Of a DNA stretch of 64,000 nucleotides, positions 24,501 through 33,606 are shown in pieces (position 1 is the stretch's first letter; every line of letters starts with the position of its first letter). The notes beneath the pieces were generated by a model, which was not told the origin of the DNA, ran no database searches, and saw only the letters and a list, made by a program, of their open reading frames with translations. Both the position numbers and the translations under genes were made by a program. The stretch comes from Dolichospermum flos-aquae CCAP 1403/13F. Lineage in GTDB: Bacteria > Cyanobacteriota > Cyanobacteriia > Cyanobacteriales > Nostocaceae. The DNA lies in NCBI RefSeq assembly GCF_012516395.1, contig NZ_CP051206.1, forward strand, positions 3,144,501 to 3,208,500, written 5' to 3'.

Positions 24501-26471
24501 TTAAACTTTGTTTACTTCTAAGTTTTCTGGCATAATTTCCCCAGTTGATGAAATCTCTTCCGCAAATATTTCTAAATCAAACCAAAAAGTAGTACCAATA
24601 CCAACTTCACTCACCAAATTAACTTGACTATGATGTCTGTCCATAATGTTTCTGACAATTGATAAACCTAAACCTGTTCCTTCTAGAGTATGAACTCTAT
24701 TTTCTACACGAAAGAATCGGTCAAAAATTGCCTGTTGATCTTCTGGTGCGATACCAATTCCTGTATCACTAATTTCAATTCTCACTTTACCAGAATGATG
24801 CTGAGAATGAGAATTAGCATCTAGTTGATAAGCACGGATAACTACCTTACCACCAGCTAGACTGAATTTAAGAGAATTACCAATTAAATTCCCAAAAACT
24901 TGCAGTAACAAGTCATAATTTCCTAGAACAAAAGGTAAATCATGAGTCAGTTCCTGGCACAGTTCAATACCTTTATCTTTAGCATTAAGCTGATAAGTCC
25001 GTAATGTCTGTTCTATGGCTTGTGGTAAATCTACTTTATCAAAGGTGTAACTTCGACCTGATTCAAGTTTTGATAAATCTAAAACGTCATTAACTAAACG
25101 GGTGAGTCTATCAGTTTCATTATTAACTGTTTGCAGAAATTCTTTGCGTTCATCAATCCCTAGATCTTCACCATAATCATGTAGGGTTTCAATATAGGTT
25201 TTAATGTTAAATAAAGGTGTACGTAATTCGTGAGAAATGTTGCTGATAAATTGGCTTTTTGCTTCATTTAGTTCTACCTCCCGGCTAATATCTTGGACGG
25301 TGATAGCTATGCCTTTAATACTTTCTCGTTGCAGGTTGAGAACTGTGGTTAAAACAATGCGAATTGTGCGTTGAGTAGGTTGTTTGAGGAGGATACGAAA
25401 TTCGGCACTTTCACATTCACCTGCTGCCATTTCATACAAAGTCCGGGATATTTCCATTTGGACACTATGGGGTAAGTGATGCAGGATATTACTACCAACC
25501 ACATCCACTCCTTCCCAAGCAAAAATCCGTCTGGCGGTGGGATTGACTAATATTACTTGCATATTATTATCAATCAAGACTGCACCATCAGCAATGGTGG
25601 AAACTAAGGTTTCTAATTTAGCTTTTTCGGCAGTTAATTCTTCAATATTTTGTTCTTCATAACGTTCTAGCCGTTCTGCCATTTCATTAAAGCTGAAAAT
25701 TAGTTCTCCTAGTTCACCACCTAGAGGTATATCTATCCGTTGTTTAAAGTTTCCAGCCGCAATTTGTTTAACACCTACTAGTAATTCTTTAATAGGTTTA
25801 GTAATAGTTAAAGCATTAATTACTCCTGCTAAAATCACCATAACCCAAATTGTGATAAAAACGGCAATGGTAACATCACGGGTGAAATTAGTGGATATGA
25901 CTGCGGTTTTATTAGGGTCAATACCAACTGCTAACACACCTAAATATTTGTTATCTACTATTAAAGGCACAAATACATCGGTAACTGTACCATCGGGGGT
26001 GTTATGCTGCCTAACCATTGGCTGATTTTGATTACCAGGATAATCTTCTGGTAGTTGGATATGGCGCTTAATAGTGAGGGAGTTTTCTACCTCTGGTTCC
26101 CAAAAAGGAAGACCAAAAAACATTTGCCCAGTTTCATCAGCGTATAACATATAACGCACGCTAGAAGTGGCACTGAAAAAACGTTGAGAAAATTGGGCAA
26201 CTTCAGTTAAATTGTGATCAGCAATTAGGGGGGCTACATTTGCGGCCAGGAGTAATCCTAAATCACGACCAAAGCGGGTATCATTGAGACGTGCATCTTG
26301 CTGAATTGTGTTTACAGCCCAGAAGGTCAAACCACTCATGACCAAGGAAACCATGAGGGTGGCGACGGCTAGGAGTTTGGTCTGAAGGGTAAACTCTGAC
26401 CACCAATTGGCGAGTGCTTTTGATGCACCAGAGGCGAATTCATCTCGGAAATTTGTAAAAAGAGCCAGCAT
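24501..26471 (-). CDS. nblS: sensor histidine kinase NblS (DspA/Hik33)
   Basis: A 656-residue membrane kinase. Transmembrane segments lie at about 31-53 and 200-222 around a periplasmic sensor region. HAMP follows (NALTITKPIKELLVGVKQIAAGNF), then a PAS domain (LVSTIADGAVLIDNN, 289-400), phospho-acceptor H414 in ISHELRTPLFNIK, and the ATP-binding motifs DTGIGIAPEDQ and GTGLGLSIV. NblS/Hik33 controls phycobilisome degradation and the high-light and stress responses through RpaB in cyanobacteria. It is essential in several species. Length and architecture match. Confidence 0.92.
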   Translation of the reverse strand: MLALFTNFRDEFASGASKALANWWSEFTLQTKLLAVATLMVSLVMSGLTFWAVNTIQQDARLNDTRFGRDLGLLLAANVAPLIADHNLTEVAQFSQRFFSATSSVRYMLYADETGQMFFGLPFWEPEVENSLTIKRHIQLPEDYPGNQNQPMVRQHNTPDGTVTDVFVPLIVDNKYLGVLAVGIDPNKTAVISTNFTRDVTIAVFITIWVMVILAGVINALTITKPIKELLVGVKQIAAGNFKQRIDIPLGGELGELIFSFNEMAERLERYEEQNIEELTAEKAKLETLVSTIADGAVLIDNNMQVILVNPTARRIFAWEGVDVVGSNILHHLPHSVQMEISRTLYEMAAGECESAEFRILLKQPTQRTIRIVLTTVLNLQRESIKGIAITVQDISREVELNEAKSQFISNISHELRTPLFNIKTYIETLHDYGEDLGIDERKEFLQTVNNETDRLTRLVNDVLDLSKLESGRSYTFDKVDLPQAIEQTLRTYQLNAKDKGIELCQELTHDLPFVLGNYDLLLQVFGNLIGNSLKFSLAGGKVVIRAYQLDANSHSQHHSGKVRIEISDTGIGIAPEDQQAIFDRFFRVENRVHTLEGTGLGLSIVRNIMDRHHSQVNLVSEVGIGTTFWFDLEIFAEEISSTGEIMPENLEVNKV

Positions 26472-26988
26472 CTTAAAATACGGTTGTTAGTAGTTCGTTG
26501 TTTTCTATCCCAAAAACTAAAAATTGCCAGTTAATTTTCCAAACGTGCTAGGAATTGGCAGGAGGGACAGGGGACAGAGGAAAGAATATAGTTGATCTTT
26601 TACCTCTTCTTTTCTAATTTAACTATGTTTTTGGAGTAATCGTAAAAACTTAGTTGCAAGAGAGGTAATGTAATGGGACTATTACAATGTAAAATACGTA
26701 ATCATCTAGAATCGAAAATTGAGAATATTTCAACTTTCTAGGGTTAACAAACATTCTCACTCAGAGGGTGTTTGAAAAGTTATGGTTGATGTATCAAATA
26801 TTTTTTACCCCACCCTAACCCTCCCCTTGTAAAGGGGAGGGAACTGGATTTTTATTGTTTCCCCCCTTTACAAGGGGAAAGGGGGGTAGCAATGTGATGA
26901 AAATTACGGAATACCACTTTTCAAACATCCTCTCAGTCAATTATCCCCAAAATACTGATAACGTAATTAAATTTTTCCTATTCTATCT
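26472..26988. other. intergenic stretch with MITE copy 2
   Basis: 517 bp between divergent genes. It holds AT-rich DNA with short repeats and a complete MITE at 26764-26932. The nblS promoter should lie near 26480-26700 and the cytochrome gene promoter after 26935. No gene is visible. Confidence 0.55.
26764..26932. mobile_element. MITE, GAGG-type family, copy 2
   Basis: A 169-bp element with left end GAGGGTGTTTGAAAAGT and right end ACTTTTCAAACATCCTC, flanked by TCA at 26761-26763 and 26933-26935. The interior contains a strong hairpin, CCCTCCCCTTGTAAAGGGGAGGG, plus CCCCCTTTACAAGGGG. The ends match the 11003 copy, and both duplications fit TNA. Confidence 0.8.
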
Positions 26989-27582
26989 ATGAATTCTCCG
27001 GAAACACCACGTAAATCACCCACCCAAGCAATAGGGGCAAAAATTTTCCACTATTGTAATTTCATCAGCTTATTTATTATGATCACCAGTGGATTGCAAA
27101 TTTATAATGCTAATCCTGTTTTTGGCGGCCGTGGTGGATTATATATTTTCCCCCTGTTTACTTTAGGTGGTTGGTTGGCTGGAGGTAGACATTGGCATTT
27201 TGCAGCCATGTGGCTATTTTCTCTGAATCTTTTCTGCTATGGAATTTATATTTTCGTTACCCAACGCTGGAAAAATAGATTTGTTAGCGAAAAAGATATC
27301 AAGGCATTACAAAAAAGTCAAAATCACCAACGTTTAAATTATGCTTGGCATCGAATTATTTATACAGCAATCATTCCTATTTTATTACTGGCAATATTTA
27401 CAGGCATAGGAATGTACAAACCTGCTCAATTTTATTGGATAGTTGATATTTTTGGCAGTTGGCAAGCATTAAGAATTGTCCACTTTGCTGCTGTACCAAC
27501 AGTGGTAATATTTGTCTGGCTTCATTGGAAGTTAGGGCAGAAGGTAGGGGGAAATCCCCTGACAAAATCTATATTTTTGTAA
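26989..27582 (+). CDS. cytochrome b/b561-type membrane protein
   Basis: A 197-residue protein with four predicted membrane helices (about 24-45, 78-105, 125-150, 165-190). Haem-ligand-type histidines occur in KIFHYCNF near the start, GGRHWHFAAM, WHRIIYT, and LRIVHFAAVP; HWKLG follows. It is probably the quinone-linked haem partner that passes electrons to the molybdopterin protein encoded 25 bp downstream, similar in principle to YedZ with YedY. It lies downstream of the MITE, divergent from nblS. Confidence 0.78.
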   Translation: MNSPETPRKSPTQAIGAKIFHYCNFISLFIMITSGLQIYNANPVFGGRGGLYIFPLFTLGGWLAGGRHWHFAAMWLFSLNLFCYGIYIFVTQRWKNRFVSEKDIKALQKSQNHQRLNYAWHRIIYTAIIPILLLAIFTGIGMYKPAQFYWIVDIFGSWQALRIVHFAAVPTVVIFVWLHWKLGQKVGGNPLTKSIFL

Positions 27583-27607
27583 AAAATAGCAGGATTTAGG
27601 CATCAAA

Positions 27608-28315
27608 ATGAATAATCATGAATTTACCCGAAGAAGGTTTTTACAACTTTCTGGTTTATCGAGTATGAGTTTATTACTTGGTGGTTGTGGTACACCTATA
27701 TTTGCAGATTTAGTAGGGAAACTTTCTGCACCTCTCAATCAGAAATTTGAAGAATTAATATTTCAGCCTCAAAAGCCAGTTCCAGAATTTCTACCTAATC
27801 AAATTGAACCAAATAAGTTAATAATTAATAGTTTTAAATCTACACCAGTTATTGATCTAGCAAAATATCGTTTAATTGTAGATGGTGAAGTAAATCATCC
27901 GCTGAGTTTGAGTATGGCAGATATTCAAGCCTTACCCCTTACTTCTATGATTATTCGTCATGTTTGTGTAGAAGGCTGGGCGGCAATTGTGCAATGGGGT
28001 GGCATTCGTTTGCGGGAAATTATCGCCCTTTCTCAACCTAAATCCTCGGTTAAATATGCCTATTTTAAATCAGCAGATGGTTATTATGAAAGTTGGGATA
28101 TAGCTTCAGCTTTACACCCACAAACCCTATTAGCTTATCAAAAAAATGGTGCAGCTTTGCCTGTGGAAAATGGTGCGCCTTTGCGGTTAGCTTCACCCAT
28201 TAAACTTGGCTATAAACAAAGTAAATGGGTGACACGAGTTACTCTCACCAGTGAGTTATCAACTGTTAAAGGTTATTGGGAGGATTTGGGTTATGAATGG
28301 TTTGCAGGATTGTAA
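27608..28315 (+). CDS. Tat-exported molybdopterin-dependent oxidoreductase (sulfite-oxidase/YedY-like)
   Basis: A 235-residue protein. It has a twin-arginine signal (TRRRFLQLSG, residues 7-16) followed by LLLGGCG, so it may also be lipidated at Cys27. The Moco-binding domain follows; the molybdenum ligand is Cys120 in IIRHVCVEGWAAIVQWGG. PLRLASPIKLGYKQSKWV near the end is typical of the sulfite oxidase fold. It would reduce or oxidise a periplasmic substrate, using the cytochrome encoded just upstream. YedY repairs oxidised methionine; whether this protein does so is unknown. Confidence 0.82.
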   Translation: MNNHEFTRRRFLQLSGLSSMSLLLGGCGTPIFADLVGKLSAPLNQKFEELIFQPQKPVPEFLPNQIEPNKLIINSFKSTPVIDLAKYRLIVDGEVNHPLSLSMADIQALPLTSMIIRHVCVEGWAAIVQWGGIRLREIIALSQPKSSVKYAYFKSADGYYESWDIASALHPQTLLAYQKNGAALPVENGAPLRLASPIKLGYKQSKWVTRVTLTSELSTVKGYWEDLGYEWFAGL

Positions 28316-28335
28316 ATAAAGTAGGAGTCAGGAGT

Positions 28336-28397
28336 CAGGAGTATGGCTAACGCCACGCTTCGCTATCAGGAGTATGGCTAACGCCACGCTTCGCTAT
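28336..28397. repeat. 31-bp tandem duplication
   Basis: Two identical copies of a 31-bp unit beginning CAGGAGTATGGCTAACGCC and ending TTCGCTAT, at 28336-28366 and 28367-28397, preceded by TCAGGAG heptamers. Intergenic, between convergent genes. Confidence 0.85.
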
Positions 28398-28441
28398 CAG
28401 GAATCAGGAGAAAGAAAATTATCTAATTACCACTGACAACT

Positions 28442-28514
28442 GTACGGGCGAAGCATTTGGAGAACTATTTTTGGCAATGACCGATAATTTATCTTCCAAA
28501 TGCTTCGCCCCTAC
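28442..28514. mobile_element. 73-bp MITE, copy A (8-bp target duplication)
   Basis: Ends GTACGGGCGAAGCATTTGGA and TCCAAATGCTTCGCCCCTAC are near-perfect inverted repeats. The flanks are the perfect 8-bp direct repeat TGACAACT (28434-28441 and 28515-28522). The reverse complement of this element recurs at 55749-55821 with identical length. It lies 12 bp from the stop of the minus-strand gene at 28527. Confidence 0.85.
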
Positions 28515-28526
28515 TGACAACTGACC

Positions 28527-29777
28527 TTATTTTTTCACTAAAATATAGGCATTTGTATATTCAGGTAATTTTTGAATGTATTGCTCAAAAGCTCTTTCAC
28601 TGGTGAAAGTTCCTGCTAAAAAATCAAGTTGATAAAGATTAGGTAAAAATGCTCCACCTGTATCGGCAATTACGCCCATTTTTAAACGTTTCTGTCCACT
28701 CTGATTATCTTCAATGACAATTATTCTTCCTAAACCAATATTGAGAACATCCCCAGCAAATGTTACTCCTGGTTTAATGGATATTTTGGCATCTATTTTA
28801 TATCCATAGCCTTTAATTGCATCAACTTCTTTAAAATACCAATAACGTGTTTGTGCAGTTGCTTTTAAGCCCCGAATATAGGACATTCCATTATTTCTAT
28901 CTACGTTTAAAAACTCTTTAGTTCCATCTGTAAAATTAACTAATACTGTTCCCTGCATGAGTGCTGCTTCTAAACCACTGCGAGTTAAATAAGCAATGGG
29001 TTTAACTTTACCAAATTCTTTACCTCCAGGTTCATAAATACCTGATAAAACATCTTGTTTTGTATATTGAGTGTAAAATTTTTCTTGGCTTACTTCTTCG
29101 TTAATAGCGTAGATTGGCGTATTATATGTAGAAGTTTTTTGTCGAGAACCGGGATGAATAAAAGCTGCATATTTAGTAATTCTTAATTGTTTCTGCTGCG
29201 GATTTTCTGGGTTATGAGCAGACCATTTAATTACGCGAAAATTGGCGTTAATAAAGTTAGGATTTTGTAACCGAGTTGTTCGCTTATTAGAAATGTCTTC
29301 TTCTAAGACGACAATCATAAAATCTAATGTTTTCAGAATATCTTTAACGGTAACTCCTTGAGTTACTAAGATGCCTGTGCGTTGAATATCGGGATCTTCT
29401 TGAGAGTATTTCTGAAAATATTGTCTAGTATTTGTGAGTACGGTTAACAAATCAGCTTGATTAAAATTTATGGGATTATTTGGTAATTTCCCTATTTTTA
29501 ATACTTGATTAGAATTAACACTATATTGATATTTTCGCCATTCATTGATGACTGAATAAAATGTGGATCTTTCATTACTTTTGGATTTTATATTAGATAT
29601 TTTTTGCGGAGATATATCATGAGTAAATCCTTTAGTTGGAGAATTTACTATTTGGGATAATGATAAATTTTTAACAATCTGTTGTTGTTGAATTGGCTGT
29701 TTATTAAGAAAACTCACTACTAATAAGCTAGTAATAAATGCTGTGACTTTTAATTTTTGATTAAAGAGGATACGCAT
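28527..29777 (-). CDS. secreted protein with MltA/3D-like C-terminal domain
   Basis: A 416-residue protein with an N-terminal hydrophobic stretch (VTAFITSLLVVSFL, about 11-24) that looks like a signal. The middle (residues about 90-190) is a helical region with TRQYFQKYSQEDP. The C-terminal part has YEPGGKEFGKVKPIAYLTRSGLEAAL and IADTGGAFLPNLYQLDFLAGTF, the DTGGA motif of 3D/MltA lytic transglycosylase-like domains. It probably acts on or senses the cell wall. Whether the catalytic Asp is functional cannot be judged. Confidence 0.6.
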   Translation of the reverse strand: MRILFNQKLKVTAFITSLLVVSFLNKQPIQQQQIVKNLSLSQIVNSPTKGFTHDISPQKISNIKSKSNERSTFYSVINEWRKYQYSVNSNQVLKIGKLPNNPINFNQADLLTVLTNTRQYFQKYSQEDPDIQRTGILVTQGVTVKDILKTLDFMIVVLEEDISNKRTTRLQNPNFINANFRVIKWSAHNPENPQQKQLRITKYAAFIHPGSRQKTSTYNTPIYAINEEVSQEKFYTQYTKQDVLSGIYEPGGKEFGKVKPIAYLTRSGLEAALMQGTVLVNFTDGTKEFLNVDRNNGMSYIRGLKATAQTRYWYFKEVDAIKGYGYKIDAKISIKPGVTFAGDVLNIGLGRIIVIEDNQSGQKRLKMGVIADTGGAFLPNLYQLDFLAGTFTSERAFEQYIQKLPEYTNAYILVKK

Positions 29778-29861
29778 AATTCATGAAAATAAACAATGAT
29801 TACCCCCCATTTTAGCATTCTCAGAATTATTGACAATGGGAAATCTGCCCAATTAAGATGA

Positions 29862-30686
29862 TTAATCATTCATTTCTTTTAAGGTAGCTAATGCTGAAGG
29901 TGATAAACGACTAAGATACCGGAATATCCAATATTTAACTATAGTGTCTAAAATTACAGGAAATGTGGCAATAAACATAAATATATAATTTCTACTCGCG
30001 GGTAAACCTAAGTGTTCTGCAAATTCTTCCAGAATTATTTCCCAGCCATGTGGTGAGTGAAAGCCTACAAATACATCTGTAGATAAGATAATTAAAAAAG
30101 CTTTAGCACTATCGCTTAAACCATAAACAATTTGATCTACAAAGTGTTGAAGAGAAATAATATCTTTGGCACTAAAAACAATTACTAATGCAAAGGTAAT
30201 TAATGCTATAATGTCTGCAAATATATTACTAATAGCGTTAGCACTTTTATCTCGAAATTTTGCTGCTAGTTCTAGGGCTTTTTCTTTTATCTTGGATTCT
30301 ACATTTTCTGGGGAATTTTTCCATTCTGAATCCAGAAGACTTTTAAACTTTAATTCTGCTCTAAATATTTTTAATTCATCAAAAGCTTCTTTCTCCATTT
30401 CCTGATTGAGAAAAATCAGGTGAGAGTTTTCAGTTCTCATCTTCTCTACTAAGGGAAGGATAAATATCCGCTTAGATAGTTGATGAGTGAGAAGGGGAAC
30501 AATAATTAGCAGTAATAAGAATTTGACAGCTATAGTTGTCCGCTGTCTGGATATTTGATATTTTTTAATAAATTCTTGATCTGTATTCGGAGATATATCA
30601 CTAAAAATTTTTTTGAAAGTTCTACCGATTGATCTAGGAAATATGCCAGTTTTTAAGAATGTAAATGGTTGTGATGGTTTTTTCAC
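29862..30686 (-). CDS. proton extrusion protein, PxcA/CemA-like (short form)
   Basis: A 274-residue membrane protein. The C-terminal half carries the CemA signature, STDVFVGFHSPHGWEIIL then FPVILDTIVKYWIFRYLSRLSPS. Hydrophobic segments lie at about 55-67, 155-172, 192-206 and 230-250. CemA and cyanobacterial PxcA promote light-driven proton exchange at the inner envelope or plasma membrane. At 274 residues it is shorter than PxcA (over 400), more like the second homologue called PxcL. It is single and divergent from nothing nearby. Confidence 0.8.
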   Translation of the reverse strand: MKKPSQPFTFLKTGIFPRSIGRTFKKIFSDISPNTDQEFIKKYQISRQRTTIAVKFLLLLIIVPLLTHQLSKRIFILPLVEKMRTENSHLIFLNQEMEKEAFDELKIFRAELKFKSLLDSEWKNSPENVESKIKEKALELAAKFRDKSANAISNIFADIIALITFALVIVFSAKDIISLQHFVDQIVYGLSDSAKAFLIILSTDVFVGFHSPHGWEIILEEFAEHLGLPASRNYIFMFIATFPVILDTIVKYWIFRYLSRLSPSALATLKEMND

Positions 30687-31095
30687 GATTAGATAAATCT
30701 AGTTTGAGATGAGATGTAGTCATCATAGCAATTCTTCCCTGATTGGAATCAACCTGATCATCCTACCTAGGAAGTTACAATTTGAGTTTGTTATTAAATA
30801 GGGGGTGCTGAAAAAGTTGTCTGTGAGGGCTAGGAGTCAGGAGTCAGGAGGAAGAATTAGAAGAAGAGAAGAATAGTATTGAATCTGGTCAAGTGATAGG
30901 TTTTTGCTGATTTCAACCCTTATTCCTTGCACCTGATTCACCTTTTTTACCTTCAAACTCTTGATATATCTCAGTTCTAGGTTTATTCAGCAGCCCCTAA
31001 ATAACACTACTAGATGTTTTATACTCTCCAGTTTGCAAATGCAAGCTGGAGTTATACAGCATTGAATTTAATTACCTGATATTTTCGGATAGTGC
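30687..31095. other. intergenic stretch containing a MITE
   Basis: A 409-bp gap. It contains a 197-bp element at 30801-30997 and TCAGGAG heptamer repeats at about 30836-30855 inside that element. No coding sequence is seen. Confidence 0.55.
30801..30997. mobile_element. 197-bp MITE with 6-bp target duplication
   Basis: The left end GGGGGTGCTGAAAAAG and right end TTTATTCAGCAGCCCC are imperfect inverted repeats, flanked on both sides by TAAATA (30795-30800 and 30998-31003). It has no coding capacity and contains heptamer repeats that may have expanded after insertion. The transposase source is not determined. Confidence 0.7.
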
Positions 31096-33273
31096 TTACT
31101 CACTATCTCCAATATCACGTTTAGGTGGACGCTTGTAAGTAAAAGTAAAACTCTCTCCACTAGCTATGACCTTTCGCATTTCCTCATACATAGGATAACT
31201 ACCAACACCGCTTAAATTAGCCCAACCTCGCGCCCTGGTTAAAGCCACAAATAACTGGTTGCGGAAATTCACATCATTTTCATTCCGCGCTACATTATCA
31301 AAACCCACCACATAAACCATATCCGCTTCATGTCCTTTAGCGCGAGTAATCCGTGATACCGTTACACCACCTTCGTGCCAAAATTTATCAGGATCATGAT
31401 TGGGATATTGGGGAACTAAATCATTTAACTTTAAAGCTGTAGGGATATAAACATCAATGTCATATTCCATTAAAAAGCCAGCTATCTGGGTTTCTAATTC
31501 CATTGCTTCATAGGTAGATCCTAAAATTACTACTAAAATATCTCGGCTGGGGTTAAGTCCGTCATGGACAATATTGTGCATAATTTTCTCAGCCAAAGCC
31601 TTCATTTCTTCCTGACGAGAACCATAAGTTTCAAATTCTAATACAGGTTTTCCCCAGATTTCTGATATGGGATTTGGTGAGTTTTCTGGCGGACGGCGCA
31701 ATGTAATTTGTCTACCAGAAATAAATTTACTATCGCCGACAACTTCATAACCAATTTCCTTCCATGCTTTTTGATTTGTGAGTCCTGTCAGCATTCCTTC
31801 TGGACGTAACAAACCCATACCAATAGCGTGAGCAGATGTGAGAATTTGACCTGGTGTACGATAGCAACGGCGCATAATTTCTGATTTTTTAATGCCACCT
31901 TTATAGCTACCAGTTACCGCCTTATTAAGATTAGTATCTATCCCAAATAATTCTGGTGCGGTAGGAATTTTTAAACTATCTAAACTTTGAGCTTCGTCAT
32001 AAGCCCAAATCAAGCGTTTTTGTTCTGGGTGTTCAGAATCAGCAGGTCGTAAAGATTGATAAGCTAACCAATAAATAGCTTGTTTGTCCTGATATTTTAA
32101 ATCATCTTCGGCTACTAAATCTTGACCTTCATCAATTAAGATGGCATCAAACATTGGTTCAATAGTAATTTCTTCCAATAGCCGTTTACTTAAATCTATT
32201 AAACCTCGATTTGGCTGTCTTTCATTGGTGTTTTGTACAGTTCCTGGTCTTTTACCATGATGTTCACAAATAATGCGATATAAACCTGGTTGTTCCTTTG
32301 CTCCCCAAGCATGAAACACTTGTAATTTAGAGTTTGTTTTTGGGTCATAGTGCATTTCACCACAACTAAAACGCTTTATTCATTGGTCGAGTAAACCAAT
32401 CATTAAATCATATAAAGAACGGGTAAAAAATACTAAAGCAATATCCCAATCTGGATGTTTCAGGTGCATATGTGCGGCTTTTTGACATAGTAAAACAGTT
32501 TTTCCTGAGCCGGCAATACCGCGAATGCGCTGAGGACCGGGGGGAATTTCTTTACCAATATGTTCTTGTTGTAAATCAATCTCATAGAGTTTTTCTCGTA
32601 AACTATCAATGACATTAGAACGGGTTTTCCCAGTGGTATTGACTTGATTTCGGGGAGGTTTCCGCAATACAGGTGTACCGCCTATCACTGATAATAATAA
32701 TTCCCAATTTTTAGCTTCTAAATCTGCTCCAGGAATGACAATATTAGCTTGTTGAATTTGTTCAATTAAAGCAACTTTTCCTAATTGGTCTTGAAATATA
32801 ATTGGCGGAATATCTGGTAATTGGTCAAAGCCTTTTTGCTGCCATTGTTCTGTGGTAATTTGCGGTAATGCAACTATGGCTCTACCATTAACTTTTCGCC
32901 AAAGTGCTGTTTCTCTATCACTATATGATATTAATGTTCGCAGTTGATGTTCTGCTTGTTGGTAGGGATTTATTTCTGTGGTGTCAGTATTTTGCAACTG
33001 CCATTGTTGACCATTAATAGCGGCAATTTGGTCAATATTTATAGATTTGACTTCAATTACAACTACACCAAATTCTCTATCAACTATTAAGATATCCGGC
33101 TCTTTTCTAATTTCTCCAGCTTTGGAAAAAATGGGATAACGCCAATACCCAATGCAGTTTCTATCAGCAAAGGTACTACGGAAAGCGTCCCAAACCTTCT
33201 GTTCTCCGTCTTGATTTTTGATTGCTTCGGTGGTGATAAACTTGCTACCCTGTTCTTCTATGCCAACAGCCAT
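31096..33273 (-). pseudogene. NERD-domain UvrD-like helicase, interrupted by one in-frame TGA
   Basis: A 725-codon frame with a single stop at 32380-32382. The N-terminal 297 residues hold a NERD nuclease-related domain (EPDILIVDREFGVVVIEVKSI, residues about 58-78) and end with Walker A, GIAGSGKTVLLCQKA. After the TGA the same frame continues IKRFSCGEMHYDPKT... with the remaining SF1 helicase motifs: FDAILIDEGQDL (Walker B), CYRTPGQILTSAH, VSRITRAKGHEADMVYVV, and FVALTRARGWANL. The codon before the stop is Gln and Ile follows, so the stop probably replaced a Trp codon (TGG to TGA). The helicase is split between motif I and the rest, so neither piece should work unless the stop is read through. 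Confidence 0.8.
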
Positions 33274-33606
33274 TTTCTTTACCCGTCTAAAATGGTTACG
33301 TATTTTAAGTTACCATTACTAATGGGCTTTAAACCAGTGAGAATATACTGATATGTAATTGTATAATCAGTATGCTATGTATGTGTATATAGTTATATGT
33401 GGTTAGTTAAGTAGTTAATTTTTAACGAACCACAGAGGCACAGAGGGCGCAGAGGTAAATAAAGAAGAGATGTGAATACTGATCTTAAGTATTGTTGAGT
33501 CGGGTTAAGTTTGTTTGTTTTTTGAAGTATAAAAGTCAACAATTACATTTTGCAAGCTCCTACTCTCTGCGACTCTGCGCCTCTGCGTGAAAAAAAATTC
33601 ATCCTT
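33274..33606. other. intergenic stretch with inverted CAGAGG repeats
   Basis: No gene. AACCACAGAGGCACAGAGGGCGCAGAGG at about 33426-33453 faces CTCTGCGACTCTGCGCCTCTGCG at about 33566-33588, so the region can fold into a large imperfect hairpin. It separates the dnaE-N 3' end from the helicase start. Confidence 0.6.
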
